Shown here: in pieces, positions 44,362 to 54,073 of the stretch
Position numbering within the stretch: position 1 is the stretch's first letter
Layout of the letters: the number at the start of each line of letters is the position of its first letter
Assembly (NCBI GenBank): GCA_963812195.1
Contig: CAWEUI010000001.1
Coordinates: 186,001 to 250,000, forward strand
Direction of reading: 5' to 3'
DNA length: 64,000 nt
Origin: ZC4RG30 sp963812195
Lineage (GTDB): Bacteria > Pseudomonadota > Gammaproteobacteria > Steroidobacterales > Steroidobacteraceae
The notes under the pieces: model-generated
The model's input: the letters and a program-made list of their open reading frames with translations, nothing else
What the model was told of the DNA's origin: nothing
The model's database searches: none
Position numbers and translations under genes: made by a program

Positions 44362-44919
44362 ATGGACGAGGACGATGCCCACCTGTTTCGCAAGGCCATG
44401 CGTGGCGTGCGGCGCATCGATGCCGGTGACCGCTACACCGGTGTGACGCGCAAGCCACGTCCGCGCGCGCGATTCGCGCGAGCCGAAAGACATGCGGTGC
44501 TCCAGGAGAGCATGGGCGTGAGCTCGCCGCTGCACCCGGTGGAGGAGACCGGCGACGCGCTGTTGTTTCGCCGCCCCACCACCAGCAGCCAGGTGCTGCG
44601 TCGCCTGCGCGGCGGGCAATACCGGGTGGAAATGGAGATCGACCTGCACGGGTTGACGGCCGCCCAGGTGGAACCGGCGCTGCGCGAATTCCTGGCCGAA
44701 GCGCTGCGCGAGCGCTGTCGCGTGGTGCGCGTGATCCATGGCAAGGGGCTGCGCTCGGGCAATCGCGGCCCGGTGGTCAAGCAGGTGGCGAGCGCCTTTC
44801 TGAGCCGCCTGGACGCGGTGCTGGCCTTCGCCAGCGCGCGCGAGGTGGACGGTGGTTCAGGGGCGCTGCTGGTGCTGCTGGAACTGTGGCCGCGCCGGCC
44901 CGGCCGGCGCGGCACGTAG
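44362..44919 (+). CDS. Smr domain protein (SmrA/SmrB-like)
   Basis: The 185-residue protein has an N-terminal charged extension with LFRKAMRGVRRID and a C-terminal Smr domain (about 95-180) with EIDLHGLTAAQVEPALREFL, IHGKGLRSGN and QVASAFL. Both conserved boxes (DLHG and HGKG) are intact, so endonuclease activity is likely. E. coli SmrB cuts mRNA between collided ribosomes; this protein could be SmrA or SmrB. It converges on the carotenoid oxygenase gene. Confidence 0.88.
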   Translation: MDEDDAHLFRKAMRGVRRIDAGDRYTGVTRKPRPRARFARAERHAVLQESMGVSSPLHPVEETGDALLFRRPTTSSQVLRRLRGGQYRVEMEIDLHGLTAAQVEPALREFLAEALRERCRVVRVIHGKGLRSGNRGPVVKQVASAFLSRLDAVLAFASAREVDGGSGALLVLLELWPRRPGRRGT

Positions 44920-44921
44920 CC

Positions 44922-46501
44922 TCAGATCTTCGCCGGCGGCAGCTGGTCGCCGGGCACCCAGAAGCCGTGCACCTGGGGCGCGGCGCGGTACGGCAGCTTG
45001 ATCGTGGCCACCGGGCCCTCATCCATGTGCTGGGCATCCACGATCAACAGGTCCGAACGCCCGTCTTCCTTCTGGCGCGCGCACACGCCGAGCAGGTAGC
45101 CATCGCCTTCGGGCGCCCCCTTGCGTCGCGGGACGAAGCACATCTCGCTCACCGAACTGCCTTCACCGGGACTGAAGACATCGACTTTGCCGGTCTGCTG
45201 ATCGAAGCGCGTCCATCCCCGCTTGCCCTGCACGCCACCCATCAGGAAGCCGTAGCGATATGGCACGGTGTGGTAGCGATCATCCTGCCGCGACAGCGCA
45301 CCGGTAACCTCCGGGTGCATGATCTTCATGTCATAGGCCCTGGGATTGCTCTTGCTCGTGTCCACGGTGAAACGGCGTATCCGGCCGGCCGCCTTGACCG
45401 GATCGAAGCGGTCGTTGGGGTTCGGACTCGGGAAGAACGGAAACTGGTTGCCGTCACCGCCGTCCATGTCGACATAGACCATGTTGCCGTCGGTCCAGCA
45501 GCCCATGGTGTGCGTGCACATGGTCTGCGGTCCCTTGATCCACCTGATGTCCTTGCCATCGCCATGGCGGCGCATCACGCCCAGGTACGTGTCGCGGGTG
45601 GAATCCCAGCCCCAGTGCACACCGCCCTTCTTCATCAGCTCATCGCCCAGATAGGCGAGCGGGTACACCAGGAACACGATGTGCTTCTCGGTGATGGCGT
45701 AGTCGTGGATCTCGCTGCAGTACGGCGCCTTGACCATCGCCTGCCAGATGGTCTTGCCCTGCGGCGTGATCTCGAACACGCAGATATCCGTGCTGCCCAG
45801 GCCCGTCGCCTCGTAGCCGAAGGCAAGCAGATTGCCAGTGTGCGAATCATTCTTCGGGTGCGCCGTGAAGGTCTGCCCCTTGATGGCGCCGTCGAACTTG
45901 TAGTTGCCGTCCAGCGTCTCCAGGGTGTTCGGATCGAGCGCGGCCGGCATCGAATCCTCCTTCATCGCCAGGATGCGGCCGTTGTGGTGCCAGACCTGGG
46001 TGTTCTGCGTACCCGGAACTTGCCGAACACGCTCGGATCATCCGTGTACGGATTGCGATATACGCCATACAGGGAGCGACGCGCCGCGTGCTGCGCCTTC
46101 CAGCGATCGTTCTTCACCCAGCGGCTCAGGTAATCCACGTGGCTGTTCTTGATGCGGAACAGGCTCACGTGTCCCTCGCCGTCGAAGGCGATGTCATTGG
46201 ACAGCGCCGGAGGCTTCGGATACTGCGCATCCGGGCCGACCCGGTAGAAGCCGCCGTCCAGGTCATCGGGAATATCGCCCTCGACCTCGCAATCCCAAAG
46301 CGTGTGCTCGGAGCGATTCACCGCGGCGTTGTGCACGGCGCCACCGGCGCCGAACTTGCCGCGCTCGGTGGGGAAGGCCACCTCGGCCCGCGCCTGCGGC
46401 GCGGCCAGCGTACCGGCGGCGGCGCCCAGCGCGGCGGCCCCGGTCAGGAATGTGCGGCGATCCAGCGACGAGCCCCGCTCGTCATCGTGCCTGCGGCTCA
46501 T
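44922..46501 (-). CDS. Carotenoid oxygenase (RPE65/lignostilbene dioxygenase family), Tat-exported, one frameshift
   Basis: These non-heme iron enzymes cleave a double bond in carotenoids or stilbene-like lignin compounds. The protein of 526 residues opens with a twin-arginine signal (DRRTFLTGAAALGAAAG) and has DGGFYRVGPDAQYPKP near the start of the propeller. Iron-ligand histidines fit FTAHPKNDSHTG, SEIHDYAIT and the final VHGFWVP. The frame breaks at 46011-46016, where one G is missing from a run; restoring it gives RGTQNTQVWHHNGRILAMKE. A purine-rich GGGGGA precedes the ATG at 46501. Among core genes this looks like an accessory gene. Substrate cannot be told from sequence. Confidence 0.85.
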
Positions 46502-46589
46502 ATGCGTTTCCCCCGATTTGTTCTGGCATGGACTCCGGAAGCGAAGCTTACCGCGCCGCGCGGCCAATGGCGCGATCCTCCGAGGCTCT

Positions 46590-47753
46590 TCAGCGCGCTA
46601 TGAGCACGGTGGCCTGGGCTGCCAGCCCTTCGGCCCGGCCCAGAAAGCCCAGCCTCTCCGAAGTGGTGGCCTTCACGTTCACCTGATCCGGCGCCACCCC
46701 CAGCGCCGCGGCCACGCTGGCACGAATGGCGGCGCGCTGCGCACTGATGCGCGGTGCCTCGGCCAGCAGCGTCAGGTCTGCATTGACCACCCGCCACCCG
46801 GCCGCGGCCAGCAACTGCACGGCATGGTCCACGAACTGCGTGCTGGCCACGCCCTGCCAGCGCGGGTCGGAATCGGGAAAGTGCTGTCCGATGTCGCCCA
46901 GTCCCGCCGCGCCCAGCAGCGCGTCCGTCAGGGCATGCAGCAGCACGTCGCCGTCCGAATGGGCCACCACGCCCTGCTGCCAGGCGATGCGCACCCCGCC
47001 GAGCATGAGGCCATCTCCCGGGCCGAAGGCGTGAACGTCGAAGCCGCTGCCGATGCGCAAGCTCACTGCGGGCGCGCCCAGTCCGAGCACTGCGGCGGCC
47101 AGTGCCAGGTCCTCTGCGGTGGTGATCTTCAGGTTGCCGGGGTTGCCGGGCACCACCCGTGGCGCCTCACCCAGCCATTCGACGGCCTGTGCCTCGTCAG
47201 TGGGTTCACGCCCGGCGCCCTGTACCGCCTGCAACGCCCGCCGCAGCACGCCGAGTCGGAACATCTGTGGTGTCAGTGCGCGCCACAATCCGGCACGCGG
47301 CGGGCTCTTGAGCACGCGACCGCTCCCGTCGGCGCGCTTGAGCGTGTCGGCGACCGGTACGGCCAGCAGGCCGCCCACCGGATCGTTCGAGCACGCCTCC
47401 AGCAGTGCATCGATTTGCGCACGGGTAACGCACGGCCTTGCCGCGTCGTGCACCAGCACCCAGGCGTCCTCGTCCGCACTGACCGCGGCCAGCGCATTGC
47501 GCACCGAATCACAGCGCCGCGCGCCGCCCGCCACGCTCTGCAGGCGCGCATCCCGCGCGACGGCAAGCGCGGCGAAGCGCGTATCGCCGGGGTCGAGCGC
47601 CACCACCACCCCGATGCAGCGCGCGTCCTCCAGGAAGGGAGCCAGCGCCCGTTCGATCACGGCACGCCCGCCCAGCGGCAGATATTGTTTTGGCGTATCG
47701 CCACCGAAGCGGCGCCCGCTGCCCGCCGCCGGCATGACCAGCCAGTACTGCAC
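46590..47753 (-). CDS. ispDF: Bifunctional IspDF (MEP isoprenoid pathway)
   Basis: One uninterrupted frame of 387 residues joins two enzymes. Residues 1-225 form IspD, 2-C-methyl-D-erythritol 4-phosphate cytidylyltransferase (PAAGSGRRFGGDTPKQYLPL, VHDAARPCV, NLKITTAEDL). Residues about 232-387 form IspF, the cyclodiphosphate synthase, with metal ligands Asp239 and His241 in SGFDVHAF, His273 in SDGDVLLHAL, and KATTSERLGFLGR at the end. The linker is only about 8 residues. Separate ispD and ispF are the rule in gammaproteobacteria; fusions are common in alpha- and epsilonproteobacteria. The start is GTG at 47753, next to the ftsB stop. IspE is not in the window. Confidence 0.95.
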   Translation of the reverse strand: MQYWLVMPAAGSGRRFGGDTPKQYLPLGGRAVIERALAPFLEDARCIGVVVALDPGDTRFAALAVARDARLQSVAGGARRCDSVRNALAAVSADEDAWVLVHDAARPCVTRAQIDALLEACSNDPVGGLLAVPVADTLKRADGSGRVLKSPPRAGLWRALTPQMFRLGVLRRALQAVQGAGREPTDEAQAVEWLGEAPRVVPGNPGNLKITTAEDLALAAAVLGLGAPAVSLRIGSGFDVHAFGPGDGLMLGGVRIAWQQGVVAHSDGDVLLHALTDALLGAAGLGDIGQHFPDSDPRWQGVASTQFVDHAVQLLAAAGWRVVNADLTLLAEAPRISAQRAAIRASVAAALGVAPDQVNVKATTSERLGFLGRAEGLAAQATVLIAR

Positions 47754-47759
47754 CGTGTG

Positions 47760-48098
47760 CTAGCGGGAAGCCAGCGCCGGTGGCGCCAGCGGCAACTCCG
47801 GCGGCGCACCGACGGCCGGCGCCGCCGAAGCCGGCACGACCTGGAAGTAGGTTTCGTTCGGCGCGATCAGGCCCAGTTCGGAACGGGCCCGCTCCTCCAG
47901 CGCCGCGGTCCCCTGCTTCAGGTCCTTGAGCTCGGCGGACAATTGCTGGTTGCGGGCGGTGAGCTGCTGATTCTCGGTGGTCTGCTGCTGCACGGCACGG
48001 GCCAGCTGCCGGACCTCGCGCGCACCATGCGGCGACACCCATATCTGGTATTGCAGCACCAGCACCAGCGCGGCCAGCAGGGCGATGAACCACCTCAT
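47760..48098 (-). CDS. ftsB: Cell division protein FtsB
   Basis: FtsB links FtsL and FtsQ in the divisome. The 112-residue protein has a short cytoplasmic start, one membrane helix (residues 3-20), a coiled coil (VRQLARAVQQQTTENQQLTARNQQLSAEL, seen as heptads to about residue 62) and EERARSELGLIAPNETYFQV. The Pro/Ala-rich tail is longer than in E. coli. It lies between eno and ispDF, as in most gammaproteobacteria. Confidence 0.95.
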   Translation of the reverse strand: MRWFIALLAALVLVLQYQIWVSPHGAREVRQLARAVQQQTTENQQLTARNQQLSAELKDLKQGTAALEERARSELGLIAPNETYFQVVPASAAPAVGAPPELPLAPPALASR

Positions 48099-48118
48099 GG
48101 GCGCCAGAGATTACGTGG

Positions 48119-49420
48119 CTACAGCGGGAAAGGGAATGCTTGCCGCCCCGCATAGCCAACCTGCCCTCCCAGCAGGCCCTCGATGCGCAGCAGCTGGTTG
48201 TACTTGGCCACCCGGTCGGAACGCGACATGCGAACCGGTCTTGATCTGGGTCGGCGGCGGTCGCCACGGCGAGGTCGGCAATGGTGGTGTCTTCGGTCTC
48301 GCCGGAGCGATGGGAGAGACGGCGGTGTAGCCGGCCGCCTCGGCCATGTCGATGGCCTCCAGGGTCTCGGTCAGCGTGCCGATCTGGTTGAGCTTGATCA
48401 GGATGGAGTTGGCGATCTTCTTCTCGATGCCCTCCTTCAGGATCTTCGTGTTGGTGACGAACAGATCGTCGCCCACCAGCTGGATCTTGCCGGCCGAGCT
48501 TGTCGGTGAGCAGCTTCCAGCCGTCCCAGTCGCCCTCGTCCATGCCGTCCTCGACGGAGATGATCGGATATTGTCGCCACCAGGGCGGCCAGGTAGTCGG
48601 CAAACCCGGCCGCATCGAAACTGCGCCCCTCGCCTGCGAGCACGTACTTGCCGTCCCTGTAGAACTCGCTGGAGGCCACGTCGAGGCCCAGGTAGATGTC
48701 CTTGCCCAGCTTGTAGCCGGCCTTGTCGACCGCCTGCTCGATGATGCCCAGCGCCTCTTCGTTGGAAGCAGGTCTGGGCGCGAAACCGCCTTCATCGCCT
48801 ACCGCCGTGGTCAGCCCCGCGCTCGTGCAGGATCTTCTTCAGCGCGTGGAATACCTCGGCGCCGTAGCGCAGGGCCTCGGCCAAGGTCGGCGCGCCCACC
48901 GGCAGGATCATGAACTCCTGGATGTCCACGATGTTGTCCGCATGCGCGCCGCCGTTGATGATGTTCATCATCGGCACCGGCATCTGCGGCGGCCGGTCCT
49001 TGTTCGTCGCAATGTCGCCAGGTGCCTGAACAGCGGCAGCTTCGCATCCGCGCCGCCGCGTGCGCGGCGGCGAGCGACACGGCCAGCATGGCGTTGGCGC
49101 CCAGCCTGCCCTTGTTGTCGGTGCCGTCCAGGTCAATCATCCTTGCATCGATGGCGGCCTGCTCGCGCGCCTCCAGGCCCAGCACGGCCTGCTTGAGCTC
49201 ACCGTTCACGTTGGCCACGGCTTTCAGGACGCCCTTGCCCTGATAACGCCGCTGGTCGCCATCCCTCAGTTCCACGGCCTCGCGCGTGCCGGTCGAGGCG
49301 CCGGAGGGCACCGCGGCGCGTCCCTCCACGCCGGATTGCAGCGCGCACTTCGGCCTCGATCGTGGGATTGCCACGCGAATCGATGATTTCGCGGCCCAGC
49401 ACATCTGCGATACGACTCAT
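48119..49420 (-). CDS. eno: Enolase, broken by nine single-base indels
   Basis: Joined segments give a full enolase of about 432 residues: ADVLGREIIDSRGNPTIEAE, VPSGASTGTREAVELRD, MPVPMMNIINGGAHADN, AVGDEGGFAP, YPIISVEDGMDEGDWDGW, LVGDDLFVTNTKILKEGI, SHRSGETEDTTIADLAV and YNQLLRIEGLLGG, which include the metal-binding and catalytic residues. Breaks lie near 49345, 49047, 49021, 48817, 48573, 48494, 48322, 48247 and 48230. Six are extra bases and three are missing bases. The net of +3 fits the span of exactly 1302 bases. No nonsense change is needed, so I take this as sequence error. The ATG overlaps the kdsA stop (ATGA). Confidence 0.9.
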
Positions 49421-50251
49421 TGCAGTTCTTCCTCGAAGGGTTTGGCTTTGACGATTCGATCTATTTCCAGCAGCGGTTCGAGCAGCGATGCAATGCGCGC
49501 CGAGCGGCCAGGCGTTGGGGCCGTCGGACAGCGCCGCTTCGGGTCCGGATGCGTCTCCATGAACAGACCGGCGACACCGGCGGCCACGGCAGCCCTGGCC
49601 AGTACGGGCACGAATTCGCGTTGCCCGCCCGAGGAGGCGCCCAGGCCGCCGGGCTGCTGCACCGAATGCGTGGCATCGAACACCACGGGGCAACCGGTGC
49701 GCCGCAGCACCGGCAGCGCGCGCATGTCGGAGACCAGGTTGTTGTAGCCGAATGAAGCACCCCGCTCGCAGACCATGACTGTCCGGATTGCCGGCGGCAC
49801 GCGCCTTCTCGACCACGTTGGTCATTTCCCACGGCGACAGGAACTGGCCCTTCTTGATGTTCACCGGCTTGCCGGCCTGCGCGACGTTGCGGATGAAATC
49901 GGTTTGCCGGCACAGAAACGCGGGAGTCTGCAGCACGTCGACGACGGCGGCCACCCGGGTAACCTGCGAGTCCTCATGCACATCCGTCAGTACCGGAATA
50001 TCGAACTGGCGACGCACCTCACCGAGGATCTCCAGCCCCTCTTCCAGACCCGGCCCGCGAAAGCCCTTCACCGAGGAGCGGTTGGCCTTGTCGAAGGAGG
50101 CCTTGAACACCAGCGGCAGGCCGAGCTTCGCGCAGATTTCGCGCAGGCGACCGGCCACCTCTTCCACCAGCGTTCTGCTCTCGATCACGCAAGGCCCGGC
50201 GATCAGGAACAGCGGTCGGTTGTTCCCGATCTCGACCCCGGCGATTCTCAT
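49417..50251 (-). CDS. kdsA: Kdo-8-phosphate synthase (three frameshifts)
   Basis: KdsA condenses arabinose 5-phosphate with phosphoenolpyruvate to Kdo 8-phosphate. The long N-terminal segment has FLIAGPCVIESRTLVEEVAG, VFKASFDKANRSS, VLTDVHED and NIKKGQFLSPWEMTNVVEK. After a break near 49786 (one extra C) come VMVCERGASFGYNNLVSDMR and ATHSVQQPGG. Around 49540 (one base missing) and 49507 (one extra) the frame leaves and returns within ETHPDPEAALSDGPNAWPL. The net +1 fits the span of 3n+1, giving about 277 residues. It lies between pyrG and eno, a normal order. Confidence 0.93.
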
Positions 50252-51891
50252 GCGCTGGCGGCTGCCGGCAGCTGCACCGCACGGGCCGCACGCGCGGCCT
50301 TCACGAAGCCGGTGAACAGCGGATGTCCGTCACGCGGATTGGACGTGAACTCCGGATGGAACTGCGTGGCGACAAACCACGGGTGCTCGGGCAATTCGAT
50401 GATCTCCACCAGGCCGTCATGCGAGAACCCGGAGAACTTCAGGCCCGCCTTGCGGTATTGCTCGAGGTAGTTGTTGTTGAACTCGTAGCGATGGCGGTGG
50501 CGCTCGCGGATAACCTCCCTGCCATAGAGCTGGCGCACCAGCGTGCCCTCGCCCAGTTCGACATCCTGCGCACCCAGGCGCATGGTGCCGCCCAGTTCGG
50601 ACTTGTCGCTGCGTTGCTGGGCCCCGCGCGCCGCATCCTGCCATTCGGTGATCATCGCGATGACCGGATGGGGCGAAGTACGGTCGAACTCGGTGCTGTG
50701 GGCATCGCCCAGCCCCAGCACGTTGCGGCCGAACTCGATCGCGGCCACCTGCATTCCCAGGCATATGCCCAGGTACGGGATGCGCCTTTCGCGCGCGTAG
50801 CGCACGGCCTGGATCTTGCCTTCGATGCCGCGCTCGCCGAAGCCCCCCGGCACCAGGATGGCGTCCATGCCGTCCAGCAGTGCGGTGCCGGACAGCTCGA
50901 TGTCCGTGGATTCGACGAAGTGCACATTGACCTTGGTGTGCGTCTTGATGCCGCCGTGGGTCAGCGCCTCGTTGAGCGATATGTAGGAGTCGCGCATCTG
51001 CACGTACTTGCCCACCATCGCGACATCCACCACGCCATCCGGATGCGCCTTGGCCTGCACCACCTGCTGCCAGGCGCTCAGATCGGCCGCCGGCGCATTG
51101 AGCCCCAGCCGCCTGACCACGATTTCGTCCAGACCCTGCTCGTGCAGCAGCATCGGGATCTTGTAGATGTCGTCGGCATCCACCGCGCTGATGACCGCCC
51201 GCTCCTCCACGTTGGTGAACAACGCGATCTTGCGGCGCTGCTCCTCGGGCAGGGGCTCCTTGGCACGGCACAACAGCACATCCGGCTGGATGCCGATGCC
51301 GCGCAGCTCCTTGACCGAATGCTGCGTGGGTTTGGTCTTGATCTCCGAACCGCTGACCACCGGCACCAGAGTCAGGTGCATGTAGACGCAGTGGTCGCGA
51401 CCCAGTTCCACGCCCATCTGGCGGATCGCCTCGAGAAAGGGCAATGACTCGATGTCGCCCACCGTGCCCCCGATCTCCACCATGCACACATCGGCATCGC
51501 CCGCGCCCAGCTTGATGCTGCGCTTGATCTCGTCGGTGATGTGCGGAATGACCTGTACCGTGCCGCCCAGGTAGTCACCGCGCCGCTCGCGTTCGATGAC
51601 GCGCTGATAGATGCGCCCGGTCGTGAAATTGCTGTGGCGGCCCGTGGTGGTGCGCACGAATCGCTCGTAGTGGCCCAGATCCAGGTCCGTCTCCGTGCCG
51701 TCGGAGGTGACGAACACTTCGCCGTGCTGGAACGGACTCATCGTGCCCGGATCCACGTTGATGTACGGATCGAGCTTGACCATCGCGATCTTCAGGCCGC
51801 GGGATTCCAGGATGGCGCCCAGTGACGCGGCCGCAATGCCCTTCCCCAATGAAGAAACCACGCCACCAGTGACGAATACAAAACGGGTCAT
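50248..51891 (-). CDS. pyrG: CTP synthase
   Basis: PyrG makes CTP from UTP, ATP and glutamine. The intact 547-residue protein has FVTGGVVSSLGKGIAAASLG, LDPYINVDPGTMSPFQHGEV and IGGTVGDIES in the synthase part. The glutamine amidotransferase part has the nucleophile cysteine in YLGICLGMQ and the His-Glu pair in ATQFHPEF. It overlaps kdsA by four bases. Unlike its frameshifted neighbours, this gene has no break. Confidence 0.98.
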   Translation of the reverse strand: MTRFVFVTGGVVSSLGKGIAAASLGAILESRGLKIAMVKLDPYINVDPGTMSPFQHGEVFVTSDGTETDLDLGHYERFVRTTTGRHSNFTTGRIYQRVIERERRGDYLGGTVQVIPHITDEIKRSIKLGAGDADVCMVEIGGTVGDIESLPFLEAIRQMGVELGRDHCVYMHLTLVPVVSGSEIKTKPTQHSVKELRGIGIQPDVLLCRAKEPLPEEQRRKIALFTNVEERAVISAVDADDIYKIPMLLHEQGLDEIVVRRLGLNAPAADLSAWQQVVQAKAHPDGVVDVAMVGKYVQMRDSYISLNEALTHGGIKTHTKVNVHFVESTDIELSGTALLDGMDAILVPGGFGERGIEGKIQAVRYARERRIPYLGICLGMQVAAIEFGRNVLGLGDAHSTEFDRTSPHPVIAMITEWQDAARGAQQRSDKSELGGTMRLGAQDVELGEGTLVRQLYGREVIRERHRHRYEFNNNYLEQYRKAGLKFSGFSHDGLVEIIELPEHPWFVATQFHPEFTSNPRDGHPLFTGFVKAARAARAVQLPAAASA

Positions 51892-52004
51892 GGGCAGTAC
51901 CGCCGTTGGTTGAAGGAGCGCCGCAGCGCCCGCGCGCGCTCGCGGCTACGACGGGCCAACAGGCTAGCAAATCGGTGCCCGCCCCGCCACAGAATCGGCA
52001 CGGA

Positions 52005-52955
52005 TCAGCGCGCGGGCAACGCGCTTGCCACCTCGATCCGCAGCCGACCGCCTTCCCGCCGCAATGTCAGATCGGGCAGGCGCAACAACGGGTGTGCATC
52101 CACGCGCGCAGCGAGCATTGCATCGATCTGATGCATGTGGCGCTCATTCGGTGCACGTGCGCCGGCCGCCTGGATCCAGGCACGCAGCACAGCAGCCCGC
52201 CGCGCTGCACTCCAGCGCCGCAGCACGGGGATCTGCAGGTCCGCGCCATCCGCGGCCAGCGCCAGATCACGCGCCGCCGCAGTCGCCTGCATCTGCACGG
52301 CGGTGGCGCAATGGCGCGCACTGCGCGCCACGGTACGCGCCAGCATCGGCCAGCGCGTGCGCAGTGGCGGCAGCACGTGGGCACGCAGATAGTTGCGATC
52401 GAAGCGCGTGTGCTCGTTGGTCGGGTCGTTCACCCAGGCGAGCTGTTGCGCGCGCGCGTAGGCCGAGATTTCATCGCGCCGGGCGTCCAGCAGCGGACGC
52501 AGCAGCCTGCCGGCCCCCAGCGCCATCACCGCGGGCATGCCGGCCAGGCCGGCGGGCCCCGCGCCGCGCAGCAACGCCAGCAGCACCGTCTCGAGCTGGT
52601 CGTCGGCGTGCTGGGCGGTGAGCAGCAGCTCGCCCGGCGCCAGGTTCGCGGCAAACGCCCGGCGGCGTGCCACCCTGGCTGCCTGTTCGAGCGAGTCGCC
52701 ACGCGCCGGCCGCACCTCGGCCCGCACCACGCGCAGCGGCACGCGCCAGCGCCGCGCGGTGGCCCGGCAGAAGCGGCTGAACCCGGCCGCGGCAGCCTGC
52801 AGGCCGTGATCGACATGCAGGGCACGCACCGTCAGGCGCGCCCCTCTCAGGCGTCGCGCACGCAGCAGCAGGTGCAGCAACACCGTGGAATCCACGCCAC
52901 CGGACCAGGCCACGACACAGCTGAGCGGACCTTCGGTCCCGGCCAGTGTGCGCAC
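52005..52955 (-). CDS. tilS: tRNA(Ile)-lysidine synthase (start uncertain)
   Basis: TilS adds lysine to C34 of the AUA-reading tRNA. The protein has VVAWSGGVDSTVLLHLLL (the PP-loop), LHVDHGL, EQAARVARRRAF, TAQHADDQLETVLLALLRG and WVNDPTNEHTRFDRNYLR. The C-terminal domain is short: about 316 residues in total against about 430 in E. coli. No ATG lies near the expected start; I give the GTG at 52955, although the frame extends to the accA stop at 53012 and a few more N-terminal residues are possible. Confidence 0.88.
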   Translation of the reverse strand: MRTLAGTEGPLSCVVAWSGGVDSTVLLHLLLRARRLRGARLTVRALHVDHGLQAAAAGFSRFCRATARRWRVPLRVVRAEVRPARGDSLEQAARVARRRAFAANLAPGELLLTAQHADDQLETVLLALLRGAGPAGLAGMPAVMALGAGRLLRPLLDARRDEISAYARAQQLAWVNDPTNEHTRFDRNYLRAHVLPPLRTRWPMLARTVARSARHCATAVQMQATAAARDLALAADGADLQIPVLRRWSAARRAAVLRAWIQAAGARAPNERHMHQIDAMLAARVDAHPLLRLPDLTLRREGGRLRIEVASALPAR

Positions 52956-53011
52956 CTGCTCCAGGATCGCTGCCGGTGCAAGCCCGGCGCAAACGCGACC
53001 GGGACGCCCGG

Positions 53012-53977
53012 TCAGGCCTTGCTCTCCGCAAACACACCGAAGGACGCCAGGCGCTCGGCCCGCCTGGCCAGCAACTCCGGCACCGACAGCTGCGACAGCG
53101 CATCCAGGTGATGCAGCAGCGCGCTCTTGAGCGTGGCGCCCATGGCTTCGTGATTGCGATGCGCCCCGCCCAGCGGCTCCGGCAATACCGCATCCACCAG
53201 CCCGAGCTCCTGCAGGCTCTCGGCGGTCAGCCCCATGGCTTCGGCCGCGGCCTCCTTCTTGTCGGCGCTCTTCCACAAGATCGAAGCGCAACCCTCCGGC
53301 GAGATCACCGAATAGACCGCGTACTGCAGCATCAGCAGCCGGTCGCATACGCCGATGGCCAACGCGCCGCCCGAGCCGCCCTCGCCGATCACCACGCTGA
53401 CGATGGGCACCTCCAGCTGCGACATCTCGAACAGGTTGCGGGCAATCGCCTCGCTCTGGCCGCGCTCCTCGCTGGACACACCCGGGTAGGCGCCCATGGT
53501 GTCGATGAGTGTCACCACCGGCAACTTGAAGCGCTCGGCCGTCTTCAGCAGGCGCAGTGCCTTGCGATAGCCTTCCGGCTTGGGCATGCCGTGGTTGCGC
53601 CGCACCCGCTCCTTGGTGTCACGACCCTTCTGGTGGCCGATGATCATCAGCGGTCGGCCGTCGATACGCCCAAGGCCACCCACGATGGCCATGTCGTCGC
53701 CGAACATGCGATCGCCATGCAACTCGGTGAACTCGTCGCAGAACATGCGCAGGTAGTCCAGCGTGTAGGGACGCAGCGGGTGGCGCGCCAGCTGCGTGAT
53801 CTGCCACGGGGTCAGCGAGGCGAAGATCGACGTGGTGAGCTGGCGGCTCTTGCGCTCCAGCCGGGCGATTTCCTCGGCGATATTGACCTTGGAATCGGAA
53901 CCGACGTGTCCCAATTCCTCGATCTTCGCTTCCAGCTCGGCGATCGGCTGCTCGAAATCCAGAAAACTCAGGGCCAT
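53012..53977 (-). CDS. accA: Acetyl-CoA carboxylase carboxyltransferase subunit alpha
   Basis: AccA, with AccD, transfers carboxyl from biotin to acetyl-CoA in fatty acid synthesis. The 321-residue protein has LSFLDFEQPIAELEAKIEEL at its start, LHGDRMFGDDMAIVGGLGRI, GAYPGVSSEERGQSEAIARN and VIGEGGSGGALAIGV. I chose the ATG at 53977. There is no ribosome-binding site, and TATACT lies 11 bases upstream. Confidence 0.97.
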   Translation of the reverse strand: MALSFLDFEQPIAELEAKIEELGHVGSDSKVNIAEEIARLERKSRQLTTSIFASLTPWQITQLARHPLRPYTLDYLRMFCDEFTELHGDRMFGDDMAIVGGLGRIDGRPLMIIGHQKGRDTKERVRRNHGMPKPEGYRKALRLLKTAERFKLPVVTLIDTMGAYPGVSSEERGQSEAIARNLFEMSQLEVPIVSVVIGEGGSGGALAIGVCDRLLMLQYAVYSVISPEGCASILWKSADKKEAAAEAMGLTAESLQELGLVDAVLPEPLGGAHRNHEAMGATLKSALLHHLDALSQLSVPELLARRAERLASFGVFAESKA

Positions 53978-53988
53978 ATGGGTCGCGG

Positions 53989-53994
53989 AGTATA
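53989..53994 (-). promoter_or_regulatory. Candidate -10 element for accA
   Basis: TATACT on the minus strand lies 11 bases before the accA ATG at 53977, with no ribosome-binding site between. It fits the short-leader pattern seen at other operon heads in this window. Confidence 0.4.
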
Positions 53995-54073
53995 CCGCAA
54001 GCCACCGGGGCGCCTCCCGCAACGGCCGGCGCGATCGCTGCCCGGGCCCTTCCCGGTGCGCCCCTGAGCCCCT

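Noticed and set aside
48119..49420. Calling eno a pseudogene
   Set aside because: All catalytic segments are present, and nine indels sum exactly to a multiple of three. A decaying gene would also show substitutions at conserved sites.
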